Assembly (NCBI GenBank): GCA_021018815.1
Contig: JAITYX010000008.1
Location: 3,656,001 to 3,720,000, forward strand
Length of the DNA: 64,000 nucleotides
Source: Talinum fruticosum
Taxonomy: Eukaryota > Streptophyta > Magnoliopsida > Caryophyllales > Talinaceae
Direction: 5' to 3'
In this document: one piece after another, positions 48,346-58,762 of the stretch
How positions within the stretch are numbered: the stretch's first letter is position 1
Layout: every line of letters begins with the position of its first letter
Position numbers and translations under genes: made by a program
The notes under the pieces: generated by a model
Database searches by the model: none
What the model was told of the DNA's origin: nothing
What the model saw: only the letters and a program-made list of their open reading frames with translations

Positions 48346-48523
48346 TCCCCCAAAAATATAGCTTCATTATTAAACGATCAAGTTAAATGTAAAGTTTGTG
48401 TTTTTGTTTTCCTAATACAGGGCGAAGTCATGCTTTACCCAGGCAGGTTGATAATACACAGAATAGTAGGTATGAAGTTTATGCATGCAGCTAGGAGTTG
48501 AGTATGTACCATATCACTTATGC

Positions 48524-50894
48524 TTAAGAGTATTGATCCCAAAGAACTTGCTCATCAATCTTGCTCAACGCCTCATCATCCAGCCGTTTCCATGTTCTGA
48601 TTCTCTCCAAGCCCATCCAAGTACTCTCCCTCTTTGAAAGCTCAGCATAGATGACCCTTGCTCTCCGAGGCCAACCTGCCATCCCATAGCCGTGGTATCC
48701 AGAGCCTCCACCATAGCAGAACCATATACCATCTATATTCCCACAAAAATCATTTTTGTGGTCATGACCTATGAAAACAGCCTTCACATTCTTCATCGAC
48801 ACTAGTGTCTTCAAGACTCCAGAATTCACCGATGAACAAGCTACAGCCTCTTGGAACTGACCAACAACTTTTTGGTAGTACAAGTTTCTGACTTCAGGGA
48901 TTGGTATATGGAAGAAAACCAGCGCAGGGATTGTCTTTCTTGGCAAACAAGAGTCTCTGAGAAGATTGTGCTCCGAAAGTTCACCCTGTTAGTATCACCT
49001 GCAATTAATTAGTCAATGAAATCCCAACTTACAACCCTTGACAGTTTAGTAAGAGAACTGAACAATCCCACTGATTCATTAACTGGACATGAATCTTGCT
49101 CTGATTGCAACATACCCCCATCCCTACATGAAAAAATCAGAAATCAACTCTGAACACGGCTGGTAATGTTGAAGATCCATCAAATTGTTGGAATTGTGAA
49201 ATGAAGATAAATTACAACACAGTTTATTTTGTAAGTGTTGTAAGTGAACAGCAGTTTCACTATTTAGACCAAGGTTTACCCGGCGACAAGGTCCCCTCAT
49301 TTGGCTAATCAGTGGTGATATTTGACACTATGCTAAGTATCATTTCGCTTACTGTGCTAGAAATGCTGCATCAACAGGAATTGGACCTGCTAGGGTTTCA
49401 AATAATCATTAAATGGATTAGCCAGAGTGGATTATCTATGAAGCTATCACTCACCTGTTCTCCATTAGAAAGACCATGCAGCCAATCAAGCTGAGATTCT
49501 CTAATCCAACCATATGTCCGTCTACCATTCACCGTGAACCTGTCTCCGCTATCAAGAAAGAAGAGGTCTAAGACGCTGTTATTTGCCAAGGGTGAACCGT
49601 AAGCACCATACACCATCAGATTGAAATTTCCAAATCCATCAATTCTATCCAAAAACCCTTCTCCCCACCAGCACTGGGGTGTCGAACAACTGGATTCACT
49701 TGAGAGACTGAATAGTCCATAAGTGAAATTAAAGTCATCAATTCCTCGCGGTTCATGGTTGATTCTTGATCATGATTCCCTAAAATCGCTGCCCAAGGAA
49801 GCCTGTATTCTGCTGTAGGACCAAAGACTTGAAACAGAGATTCTGCTGCATCTGGTGTGCTTGAGCCAAATATATTGTCTCCTATTTTCATTAAAAATGA
49901 TAATATGAGTCTCGTCTTGTGAAGAATATAATTTCTCATTCCCTAATCCCCACCCCCCCACACACACACACACATATATAGAGGAATAAGAAATCAAGAA
50001 TTCCTTTGTCTTCCATTTCTTTTCTTTTCTTAGTTTTTGTTTGTATTAATTACTTGGTTTCTATTTTTCTTTTTCTCTCTTTTTGTCTTTCCTTTAGAGG
50101 GAGGGGACAATGTATGAGGGACAGAGGAGGCATACAAGTATAGCCAAGCAGCCCCCAAATTTTTTTCCGAATGTATTCTCTAATATTTTGACGAAGTCAC
50201 GGATCTGAGTCTCATTGGAATATTACCCATTGATATCCAGCATAAATACTCTCAATTAAAGCTCCTACAAAAGAACAACTTATGCATTTCTTGAAACTGA
50301 AAAATCTTCTTTAATGATTAAAAAAAAAAGATTTCATGCCCTTAGCTAGTTCCAGTTTCAACAATCAAATCTAACAAAACACAATCTAAGATGCATCACA
50401 GCTAAAAACACTCAAAGAACCCAAAATTGCTATATATGTCACAAACCTATTAATCATTCTTTTAATTACCGGTAAAAGCAATAAAATCTGGCTTCTCAGC
50501 TTCAATCAACCTCCGAAGGAACAGGGTGGTGTTGAGGTCAGAACAGAACTTCACCTCCGACAAAGGGACGTCTTTGCATCTAGTAACTGCTCCTTGGCCA
50601 AAATGCATATCAGCTACCTGAACATCAAGAAGAAACCCTCGATCTCTACAAACTAAAAAATCAAACAAAAAATTCCGGCATTAGCAATTGCAACAGCAAC
50701 AACACCTGTAGTATCTTGAAGGTTCCATCTTCGGAGCGGAACCGAAGAGGGAGCTCCGGCGCTCTCTTGACAACAACGCCATTGAAGTTGACTGTTATAT
50801 GAGCAAGCAGTACAGAATGGAGAAAGTATATTGAAGTTATTAGGAAGATGAAGAAGATGATAGCGCTACTCCATTTCTCTGCTACACACTCCAT
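48524..50894 (-). CDS. Purple acid phosphatase 28/29-like metallophosphoesterase, four exons
   Basis: Exons 50,706-50,894, 50,470-50,617, 49,455-49,881 and 48,524-48,985, all with GT-AG sites, give about 408 aa once one base is restored in exon 3. An N-terminal hydrophobic segment (about 10-30) is a signal anchor or signal peptide. The metallophosphatase blocks follow in order: VADMHFG (64-70), FTGDNIFG (111-118, created by the exon 2/3 join), LGNHDQE (146-152), FFHIPIPE (279-286) and GHDHKNDFCG (328-337). This matches the low-molecular-weight plant PAP14/16/28/29 group, some of which are described as probably inactive. Substrate is unknown. The frame breaks at a five-A run on the plus strand (49,651-49,655): one extra base joins GGEKGF to DRIDGFGNFN. 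A 5' UTR intron is likely, with donor at 51,399-51,400. Confidence 0.87.
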
Positions 50895-51480
50895 TTTCGT
50901 CCCTCTTCTGCTTGGACCTCTGTCAAGGCAGCATACCGAACAAAAATTTTCAGCCTTTTTTTCCCCGCTGCCCATCAATCGTTACAATACTTGTCTTAAA
51001 AAGACTAGTTTTTTCAGCTCACCCCAAGACAAACCCTCTTATACTTGTATTATTCGAAGATTCTCCCATGGTTGTAGAAAATTTTCAACAGTCGTAATTG
51101 AAATAGAGCAGAACATTTCCAGTTCCAGTAATAAGAATTGTTGACAATCACAAGTCCAGCAAGAAAAGGAGCAAAAAGCAAGCAATTTTGACCAGATCGA
51201 GCTAACCCAAACCACAATCAGCAAAAACCAACTCAACCAAAACCCAGATCAGGAACCAGAAATCACCATGATTCACTCAAACAAGTAAGATTACGGCAAA
51301 CAAACAAAGAGTAACTAGAATTACAACTTAAAAGCAACGAAGCCAAAAGGTCCAGCAAAAATTCAAGGAATCTGAACTAAAAAGCAGTCAAGTTCCATAC
51401 CTTTTAGAGAGATGAACTTTGAGGTTGAGAGAGGAGAGAGAAAGTGAGTGTATGTTGTCTTATGCTCCTCCAGCTACAGT
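50895..51480 (-). promoter_or_regulatory. 5' UTR intron and promoter region of the phosphatase gene
   Basis: On the minus strand a CT-rich leader (about 51,402-51,460) ends in AAAAG|GTATGG (donor at 51,399-51,400). A plausible acceptor (CCTTGACAG, near 50,930) precedes the start codon at 50,894. A leader intron of this size is common in plant genes but is an inference here. Confidence 0.4.
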
Positions 51481-52344
51481 CACAGCCCTTTCTTGTACAG
51501 GCTACAGCTGAGTCCCCACATGTAATGTGGAACTATCTTGAGTCACATTGTTTCTAATTTCAGTTTATTAAACTCTTCTGTTTTCCCTCGGTTACCAGTA
51601 CAAGTAATCTACCTGTGTGTCGTATCAGATTAGGTTGAATTTCCAAATATAACAAAATGTATATTTTAAAAGCATCGTTACATAATGGTTCAACATTTTT
51701 ATATATTCATATTAAAAATGTTCCGAGCATAATGATTGGAAGTATTGTAGCTATATAACATTGTTAATATATGTAATAATAACATTTTTAAGATATCTTA
51801 AATTATAGTGGTTTGAAAATTTCGTACCAAAAATCCTTGTTTTTAATTTTCGTGTCTTGATGACCAACTAGTGTTACCCAATATGTTAACTAACTAGTGT
51901 TTGAGTCTCGTATTCTTACTTTCTTGATATGCATATATTGCTTTGTAATTAGGGTGTTAGTTTTGCGTTTTAGTTGGTTCGAAGGGGAATACACTCACCA
52001 TGATCTTATTTGACGCTTATATATAGGGTGTTGTTGATACATTTTGTTACTCGTGGTTACTGCTGTTTAACGTCATGTTTTGAGTACTTGGAAGTTACTA
52101 TAATTATAAATAATAGGTGTATTTATGTTTATAGTTAGAAAGTGTTCAAAAAAATTTCAAAGAAGGCCCATTAAAATTTTCTCGTATCTAAAAACGCTCT
52201 AATTCATATTTATTCCAATAAAAAGTTCCCCTGCAAATCATATAAGATATACCGATAAACAAATTTTGGAAGAGCATTTATAATGATATTGGCTCCCATT
52301 AAACACTTTTTTTGTTTTAGAGAAGGTTAAATTCAATGGAAAAT
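51481..52344. other. Intergenic DNA upstream of 8-Cys peptide gene copy B
   Basis: AT-rich with no supported gene. Near 52,290 the motif TGATATTGGCTCCCATTAA is the reverse complement of a stretch near 32,773-32,790. Homology with the copy A upstream region therefore extends at least this far. Confidence 0.5.
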
Positions 52345-52440
52345 ATTAAGATCACCATTTAGAACAAATATCCTTTGAAATCTTACATCATAATTAGGAC
52401 AAACTGAGGGAGATTACCATATCATATTTAGGAAGATATT
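52345..52440 (+). promoter_or_regulatory. Conserved upstream module of 8-Cys peptide gene copy B
   Basis: Contains CATTTAGAACAAATA, AATTAGGAC, AAACTGAGGGAGATTA and ATATTTAGGAAG in the order found, inverted, upstream of copy A (about 32,567-32,700). A TATA box follows at 52,494-52,501. Confidence 0.55.
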
Positions 52441-52493
52441 CCTATAAAAAAAAAAAAGTTATTAGGAGTATAGCACTTTCACCTATAAATTAC

Positions 52494-52501
52494 AAAAACT
52501 C
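52494..52501 (+). promoter_or_regulatory. TATA box of 8-Cys peptide gene copy B
   Basis: TATAAATT, 91 bases before the ATG, followed by AAACTCAACCTCATTTTCC as in copy A. Confidence 0.7.
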
Positions 52502-52584
52502 AACCTCATTTTCCATTCAAATTGAAAATTCATCACCCATTCCAATTCAAGTATATTGAACAACTGAGTCATTAGAAAATCAAA

Positions 52585-53222
52585 ATGGAGGCCTCTTTGC
52601 TCAGAATAACTCTCTTGGTTGCTCTCTTGCTGTTTGTTCCAGGTTGAAATTCTCATTTCTTTTACATATGATTATGCTTTTTAATTTTATATATCTCAAC
52701 ATAATTAGTCCAATTAATAAATTTTTAAATCTAATACAGATTATTTGACAATGATTTTTTCTTCTTTTTTGGTCATTTAAACTGTTCAACAAAATTTTTA
52801 TTTTTCCGTATTGTAACGTCTGTTAGTTTCATCTTATGTGCTACTTCCGCAAAGTTTACAAGAATGTGTGTTATGATAACTAATTTGTTAGGTAAAATTA
52901 TTTCATTTAAGGATCTCATTTAAAGCAAGGTTCGATCAGTAAATTTATTCAGCTTGTGTTTAAGGATAGAACAATAACTCTCGATTATCGAATATAAATT
53001 TTGGATATCTATTAACAAACCCGAGTTACTTTTGTTGACATTGATAACACAGGTGGTCCATTGATGATGGAGAGGCAAGGAGTGGAAGCAGCAAGGCCCG
53101 ATGGGTGCTTAATTTGCAAGGATCGTTGCATGGGAATTCCATTTTGTTGTGTTAACGGTAGATGTATTTGCTCATCTGCTTGCCTATCTATAGCCCCTTC
53201 TGGTTTGGATCCTTTTATTTAA
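52585..53222 (+). CDS. Small secreted 8-cysteine peptide precursor (copy B), two exons
   Basis: Exon 1 (52,585-52,642, 58 nt) encodes the signal peptide MEASLLRITLLVALLLF. The intron is 410 bp, phase 1. Exon 2 is 53,053-53,222. The product is 75 aa. The mature part begins near GGPLMMERQGVEAARPDG and carries C-x2-C-x3-C-x5-CC-x4-C-x-C-x3-C, exactly the spacing of copy A; the core MGIPFCCVNGRC differs from copy A at one residue. The tails after the last cysteine differ completely (APSGLDPFI here). Family unknown. The gene lies about 20 kb from copy A in inverted orientation with a conserved promoter, so the pair probably arose by duplication with inversion. Confidence 0.82.
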
Positions 53223-53609
53223 TTGTGTATAAGAATAATTTAAATAATGGATCCCTATGTGGGAATCTTAATTATGATGTTTCTTATTTATACAGTAAAA
53301 ATGTTTCAATTTTATATTATTGTCCCACGCATGCATTTTATTATGTTTTTAAGCAATTTGTATGGATTATATGAAACAATTCAAAAGAAAAAAAAATTCT
53401 TATATTTAATTAGATAAAATTACCTCAAAATTCGGCACATTTTATATATCTACACAATGAGAAAATATCTCTCTTTCAACTTATAAGATATATATAGACT
53501 TTCTTAGTACCCCCAAATATCTCTCTATTTTACAATACTTATCGCTTTGGAGATGACGAGAAAATATTGATGAAACACTAATTTCATTATATAATTTATA
53601 TTAAAAGAC
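53223..53609. other. Intergenic 3' flank of copy B
   Basis: Presumed 3' UTR and AT-rich flank of the small peptide gene. No other feature is recognised. Confidence 0.4.
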
Positions 53610-53612
53610 TAA

Positions 53613-54048
53613 GGCCATGTTCGACAAAATGAGACTGTTTGAGTAGCGGATAGTTGTTTGTATAGGCGATAGTTGTTTAAGTAGCTAATAGTCTGTTAGA
53701 TTTTAGTCTGTTAACGGATAAGCTGTTCAATTGAGCGAGTTGAATAAATGTGTTCGGTAAATTTAGCGGTTGAGTTAGCTGATTATTGTAAATTGACGTA
53801 AAAGAATATAAATAATTTGTCAAATATAAATTAATGAAGGGATTTTTTTGTCAAAAAATATGAAACGCTACTTTCAAATGTGAAAAGCTAATATTATTAA
53901 CTTTTCGAAACATTACTTGAAACGCTAAAAGTTACTACAAACGCTAGTTAAAACACTACCTTACCGAACGCTAATATTTGATTGATTAGTGTTTTGACTT
54001 GGTCAAAACGCTAAAAGCCGCTCGAAACATCATTGCTCGAACAGGGCC
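53613..54048. mobile_element. PIF/Harbinger (Tourist)-like MITE, 436 bp
   Basis: The termini are inverted: left GGCCATGTTCGA, right (reverse complement) GGCCCTGTTCGA, 11 of 12 identical. A TAA trinucleotide flanks both ends (53,610-53,612 and 54,049-54,051), matching the 3-bp TTA/TAA target preference of the superfamily. It has internal GCTAAAAG-type repeats and no transposase frame. Confidence 0.75.
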
Positions 54049-54420
54049 TAAATTATCTTGTAATTTCATTGGAAATAAAGAAAGTAAACGAAAAAATAAA
54101 GAAAATTTTTTTAATAAAGACAAAATTTGGTGAACTGGTTACTAATGTATCATCGAGATTGTAAAGTGATAGATATTACAAAAGGAAAAAATTAGGTAAA
54201 ATGACATGTATTGTGAAATAGATTGAGTAATTTTTTAACAGTTATTTCAATTAAAGTTAAAAACATGTTATAATTATGAAAAAGTCCCATTAAAAAATTT
54301 CTCAATCTTAAATGTTGAAAGTTGAGACATCATGAAAAGAACCACTAAAGACCCACCTTCCAAAAACAAAGGTATAGATTTAAAGTTAAAAGCATGTTAT
54401 TATTATTATCATTATTATTA

Positions 54421-54445
54421 CTAGTGTGGATCCGTGTTATGCACG
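54421..54445 (-). mobile_element. Possible Helitron 3' terminus
   Basis: On the minus strand the sequence reads CGTGCATAACACGGATCCAC then ACTAG followed by T. This is a short hairpin (CGTG/CACG) about 10 bases before CTAG (CTRR), inserted before T, as at Helitron 3' ends. The matching 5' TC end was not located, so the extent is unknown. Confidence 0.3.
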
Positions 54446-56690
54446 AAATAATGTTATATAATGTATACCTTAAGAAATGATTGAATCATGCAACAACGTT
54501 GTACTTGTGAGTTTCTTTTCTCGATCATTTGATTTTATTGAATGGTTTCACATTTAATCATATTCTTCCGCATGTTATCCCCTTACGGTGAAAAAGCTTT
54601 CGTGACTCATCAAATTTATCGGAATTAAACACATAAAAATCATTAGAGCCCAACACACATTCATCTTTCAATCATTCTAAATTTATAAAGAATAAATAAA
54701 GGATCTACAACGATAAATAAAAAAGAATGTTAAAAAATATCATCAAGGTTTTAAGATTATACTCGTGATTTGGAATATTAAGAAACCAGACTCCTATAAG
54801 AATCAAACAATTTAAATAATGTGACAATATGTTTGGGTATCAAAAGATAAATATTAGTAGGAAAAGGAATAATATACGATTGGTAGATATTGAATTAGAT
54901 GACATATAGATAACAATAAATATCATTATATTACAAATTAATATTCCAATACAAATTACATCAAATCAATAAAAAGAATGTCAAAGCTATAACTCATAAC
55001 TCTCTACAAAGTCAATACTGATTTGACTTAATTGACATCTAGATAACGTTTAGATAAATATCTACATGCAATCTACTAAAATATAATTGACTCAAATAGT
55101 ACACGAACCCTTAAAAAGTACACATACACTCATAATGAGATCTCATTTTTTAAAATTATAGGATGAATATGATGATTTACCTATTCTTACATACCTGTGT
55201 ACACAAATGTAATCCATTTTCCTCATACACTTTTCGAGTTATCCTCAAGAGGTTATAGACAATAAAAGTTAATTATAAATAACTTCAAACTGTGACTCCA
55301 CCTCTAAATCATAAATAACTTTATGTTGAGACTCAACCCCTTATCTTCTTACATTTGCATCCTTAAATCGGTTATTTTCCAATCGTTTGCCTAACATCTA
55401 ACTCAACTTGCAAAATAGATTCACATATTTTAGCTTAATTTCTGTCACTTTTGAAACTTAATTTGTAGCTATATTTTCTCTCTAAAAGTTATAATATCCT
55501 AGTTGTCTAAAAGGGAATAAGAAAATTCATTAAAGAATAAATTTACTAATTGTAAACATTCACACGCAATGATAAAAGTATGGTAAAAGAAAATTTATTT
55601 TGCAAACTTACCCAAAAATTATATATACATTAAAATCATTTATGGTAGAAATGTAGTGAGAAAGAATGACAACTTCACCCGTGCATAAATTAGCAAGAGA
55701 AACATATAATATTCAACTTAATAATTAAAAAATTAGGCTTCATAAATTATATTAATGATCAAGTAGGTAGTGAACTAAGAAAATAATTTCTAAGAGTGAA
55801 TATATGCAAATCTTAAAGATAGGTAACTTAAGACAATTTTTTGGGGTCGGTGCAATTTAGTAAGTTAGGCAAAAAATCATATAATGAAGATATCTCATAT
55901 ATTTGAGGTAAGCTATTGAAATGCCTTCAATTTATTTTAAACATTATATGACAACCTTGATCATCTAATCTCTATTCTTTGACCGTATATTTGCGAAGAA
56001 AATGTAGATAAAATTAACTGCAAGGATTTATTGTTAATCAATTGAGACATCATCTCAAACTCCTCTTCCCCAATTTAAAGTACACACTTGTTATTCGATT
56101 AAGGGGCAAATCAAGAGATGCTTAAATACTAAAGTTAAACTGCCAAATCAACCAGGCTTGTTAGAATTAGACATCTATAACTCAAAGTCACATACCTTCG
56201 ACCTGTTCTCTAGTATTTCTAAAACCAACTTTCTCTTTTCATCATAACAAATATGTCATTTTTTTGTTCATATTTTGCTTGATCCTAAACGACGATTCTA
56301 TTATGTTTATATCCAAACAATTAAAACTAAAATAACCTAAATTAAGATTTTGAAAATGTAAAAAAGAAACGTGAAAGGTGAAATATTAACTCCACGTAAA
56401 CTAATTACCATTATTCAACATTTGTTTCAACATATGAAGAGAAAAAAAATACTAATAAGACTATATTATCACACACACAAAAAAAAAAAAAAAAAGGAGA
56501 GGAGAGTCCACTTATAAAAAGAATTTTTTTATTTGGGTAAATTATATTTTTTATTTATCTAATTATTTACATCAACGACTCATATTTAATGGACAAATAA
56601 TTTTTATGGTTAAGATTACCCTAAACTCCTACAACCACTCCCGTCGTAATATTTGACTGGTTTAAAAATACTACTATTACATATTGTATA
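54446..56690. other. Gene-poor AT-rich DNA
   Basis: No gene of credible length or composition was seen on either strand. It contains an A-homopolymer preceded by a short CA run (56,470-56,496). It may contain the body of a Helitron-like element if the terminus at 54,421 is real. Confidence 0.45.
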
Positions 56691-56716
56691 GATTATTATT
56701 ATTATTATTATTATTA

Positions 56717-56764
<48 letters not shown>

Positions 56765-56765
56765 T
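56691..56765 (+). repeat. (ATT)n microsatellite
   Basis: About 24 ATT trinucleotides with one interruption near 56,721. Shorter (ATT)n tracts follow at about 56,919-56,935 and 56,953-56,970. Confidence 0.97.
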
Positions 56766-57803
56766 TGGCAAGGAGTAAAAGAGAGTCCATATATGAGTGA
56801 AAATATTTTTTTTCTTTCAAGGATAAGTTATCATTTTTTTATTAGACAAAACTCCTAAATTCACTCTCAAGCCGCCATGTCATACTTTTGAAAAGATTGC
56901 TATTATATATTGTATAGATTATTATTATTATTATTAGAAATTTTATTAAGATCATTATTATAATTATTATTGTTAGCATAGGCAACTTCAATGGATAAAC
57001 CCTACATAATTGTATTCAATAAACCACAGCTAGATGACATACGGTAAAAAAAAATTGCAATCAAAAGAGAGAGAAACTGTGAGTATAAGCCGAGTTCTGG
57101 TGGGTTAATAATATTTTAGTTTCGTCGGATAATTTTTATCTTGGATTGACTTTAAATTAAATTTTTTTATGAGTAAATTTTATAACATGTGTACACAGTG
57201 TATGGAGAAATTGTTTTTTTTTTGGAAATATGTTGTGTTATCATTAGCCTACTCTCTAATGGTCATTTAAATTAGTTAATGTTTATTTTAATAATCTTAT
57301 TTTGAAAAAAAGTAACTGTTAGAAAAAATTAATGTTGAATTTAAGTCAATTTGAATTTCAGGCTCATTTTTGAGTAAGTTTGTTTTGGATTTTAGATCAC
57401 CTATGAATCATTCGGTTTGTGTTTTAAATTTCGGATTAATTTTATTAGGGCTAAATGTAACTTGTTTTAAATCAAAATAAAATGACATGTGAGATTGTGA
57501 GTTGTAACTGATGTGAGAGTTGATTGTGTGTTATGTATCTTTCTCGGACATATTTAATGCAATATTAAATATAGGAGACATAAACATTTATCCCAAGTAT
57601 AGACTCCCTCCGTTCCGTTTTAATCAACGTTTTGGGGCTGTGAAGTAAAAAAAAAAAAAAAAAACTACATAACAAATTTTAAGTTCAAATCAAAACTTTC
57701 CTTGAAAAAGGTCAATGAAACAGGAAAAATAAATAAAGAGAAAAAAATAACTTATAAGAATCTTACTATTAACAGCTTTTAAGGGGGATTTGTAGTGGAT
57801 TTG
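56766..57803. other. AT-rich DNA with a lone Stowaway-type terminus
   Basis: No gene. At 57,604-57,617 ACTCCCTCCGTTCC matches the terminal inverted repeat of plant Stowaway MITEs. A mate in inverted orientation was not found nearby. It is followed by an A-homopolymer (57,647-57,664). Confidence 0.4.
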
Positions 57804-57972
57804 CATGGTAACCCCTTGGATCCGCCAATGCCTCTCAATGCCCCGACTTTTCTCAAACCGGGCTACAAAAATTCTAACTTTCCACCAGTAGCTTTTAAAG
57901 AAAAAATAAATAAAGAGCTTTACTATGTCTAGAGTTGGGATCATATGGCCAGCTTTACTATGAAGTACCATA
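57804..57972. pseudogene. Scrambled UGT73 relic (two pieces in opposite orientation)
   Basis: 57,914-57,972 read on the minus strand encodes AGHMIPTLDIVKL, the N-terminal catalytic-His region of the UGT gene at 58,763-60,193. 57,804-57,866 read on the PLUS strand matches the next part of the same gene (encoding PLNAPVFLKP, here about CTCTCAATGCCCCGACTTTT). Parts that are neighbours in the intact gene are therefore inverted relative to each other, with ~47 bp of AT-rich sequence between them. The 135-codon minus-strand frame spanning both is fortuitous. Confidence 0.75.
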
Positions 57973-58762
57973 CATATGTAGAAAAAGGATACATATATAC
58001 TCAAATTTGATTGAAAATTTGCAGTAAATCTGAGGTTGTGGAATTGTGGGGTCAGATTGTGATCGGTCACCTTCTTTGATGTGAATATTGTTTTCAAAGA
58101 TGGATTTCACAAATACTTTATTGGTTTTCGTTTTTCCAAATAATACAAATTCAATGTCCTTGAAATATCATTTACACCCACTTGCTTTTCATATCAGTAT
58201 GTACATGCAAGTTGCAACAAGCTGACACCACATATTTATGCTCAACTAGTCAAACTCAATTCAAATTTTGCATTGGGACTGTTTATAGTAGGCATTAAGT
58301 ACAACATCACATCAAAATAATACTCCCTAAATTTCATATTCTTTTATCCAATCATATATCTTTGATATATAAATTTGGAGGAGAGGGGGATTACTGTCAA
58401 AAAACGATATGGTTATAAAGAAATATTGTTTTCGTTTTAAAATACTTTATCACTTTTAGGTTATAAAAGAATATTAATAAAATACAAAATTTATAACAAT
58501 ATTTATATTAAAAGATCAAATTATCTCAATATATCACTGAAAATGAAAAAATCAAAGAAAAAAACAATTAATAAAAATAAATTTAATAAACTAGTCATTA
58601 ATATACCAATTGAAATTATAAAGTAACGAGATATTATAAAATAAAAAAATAGTTAAACTAATCATTATTAATATACCATAATATTTGTTTATTAATAAAG
58701 CATGTAACTACACGACTTTAATATGATTTGCAATCATGAAATTGCAAAACATAATGTAAATT
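57973..58762. other. 3' flank of UGT gene 1, AT-rich
   Basis: No gene. 58,319-58,620 resembles an AT-rich block found inverted at about 60,770-61,030. Shared are a CTCC-type edge, 'ttttaaaatactt' and an AATTATCTCA-like block. Both could be decayed Stowaway-like MITEs. Confidence 0.35.

Noticed and set aside
57690..58097. 135-aa minus-strand protein
   Set aside because: Only a short part resembles the UGT N-terminus; another part is antisense to a UGT piece, so the frame is fortuitous over a relic.
53223..58762. LTR retrotransposon in the gene-poor stretch
   Set aside because: No pair of long direct repeats, primer-binding site, polypurine tract or gag/pol similarity was seen.
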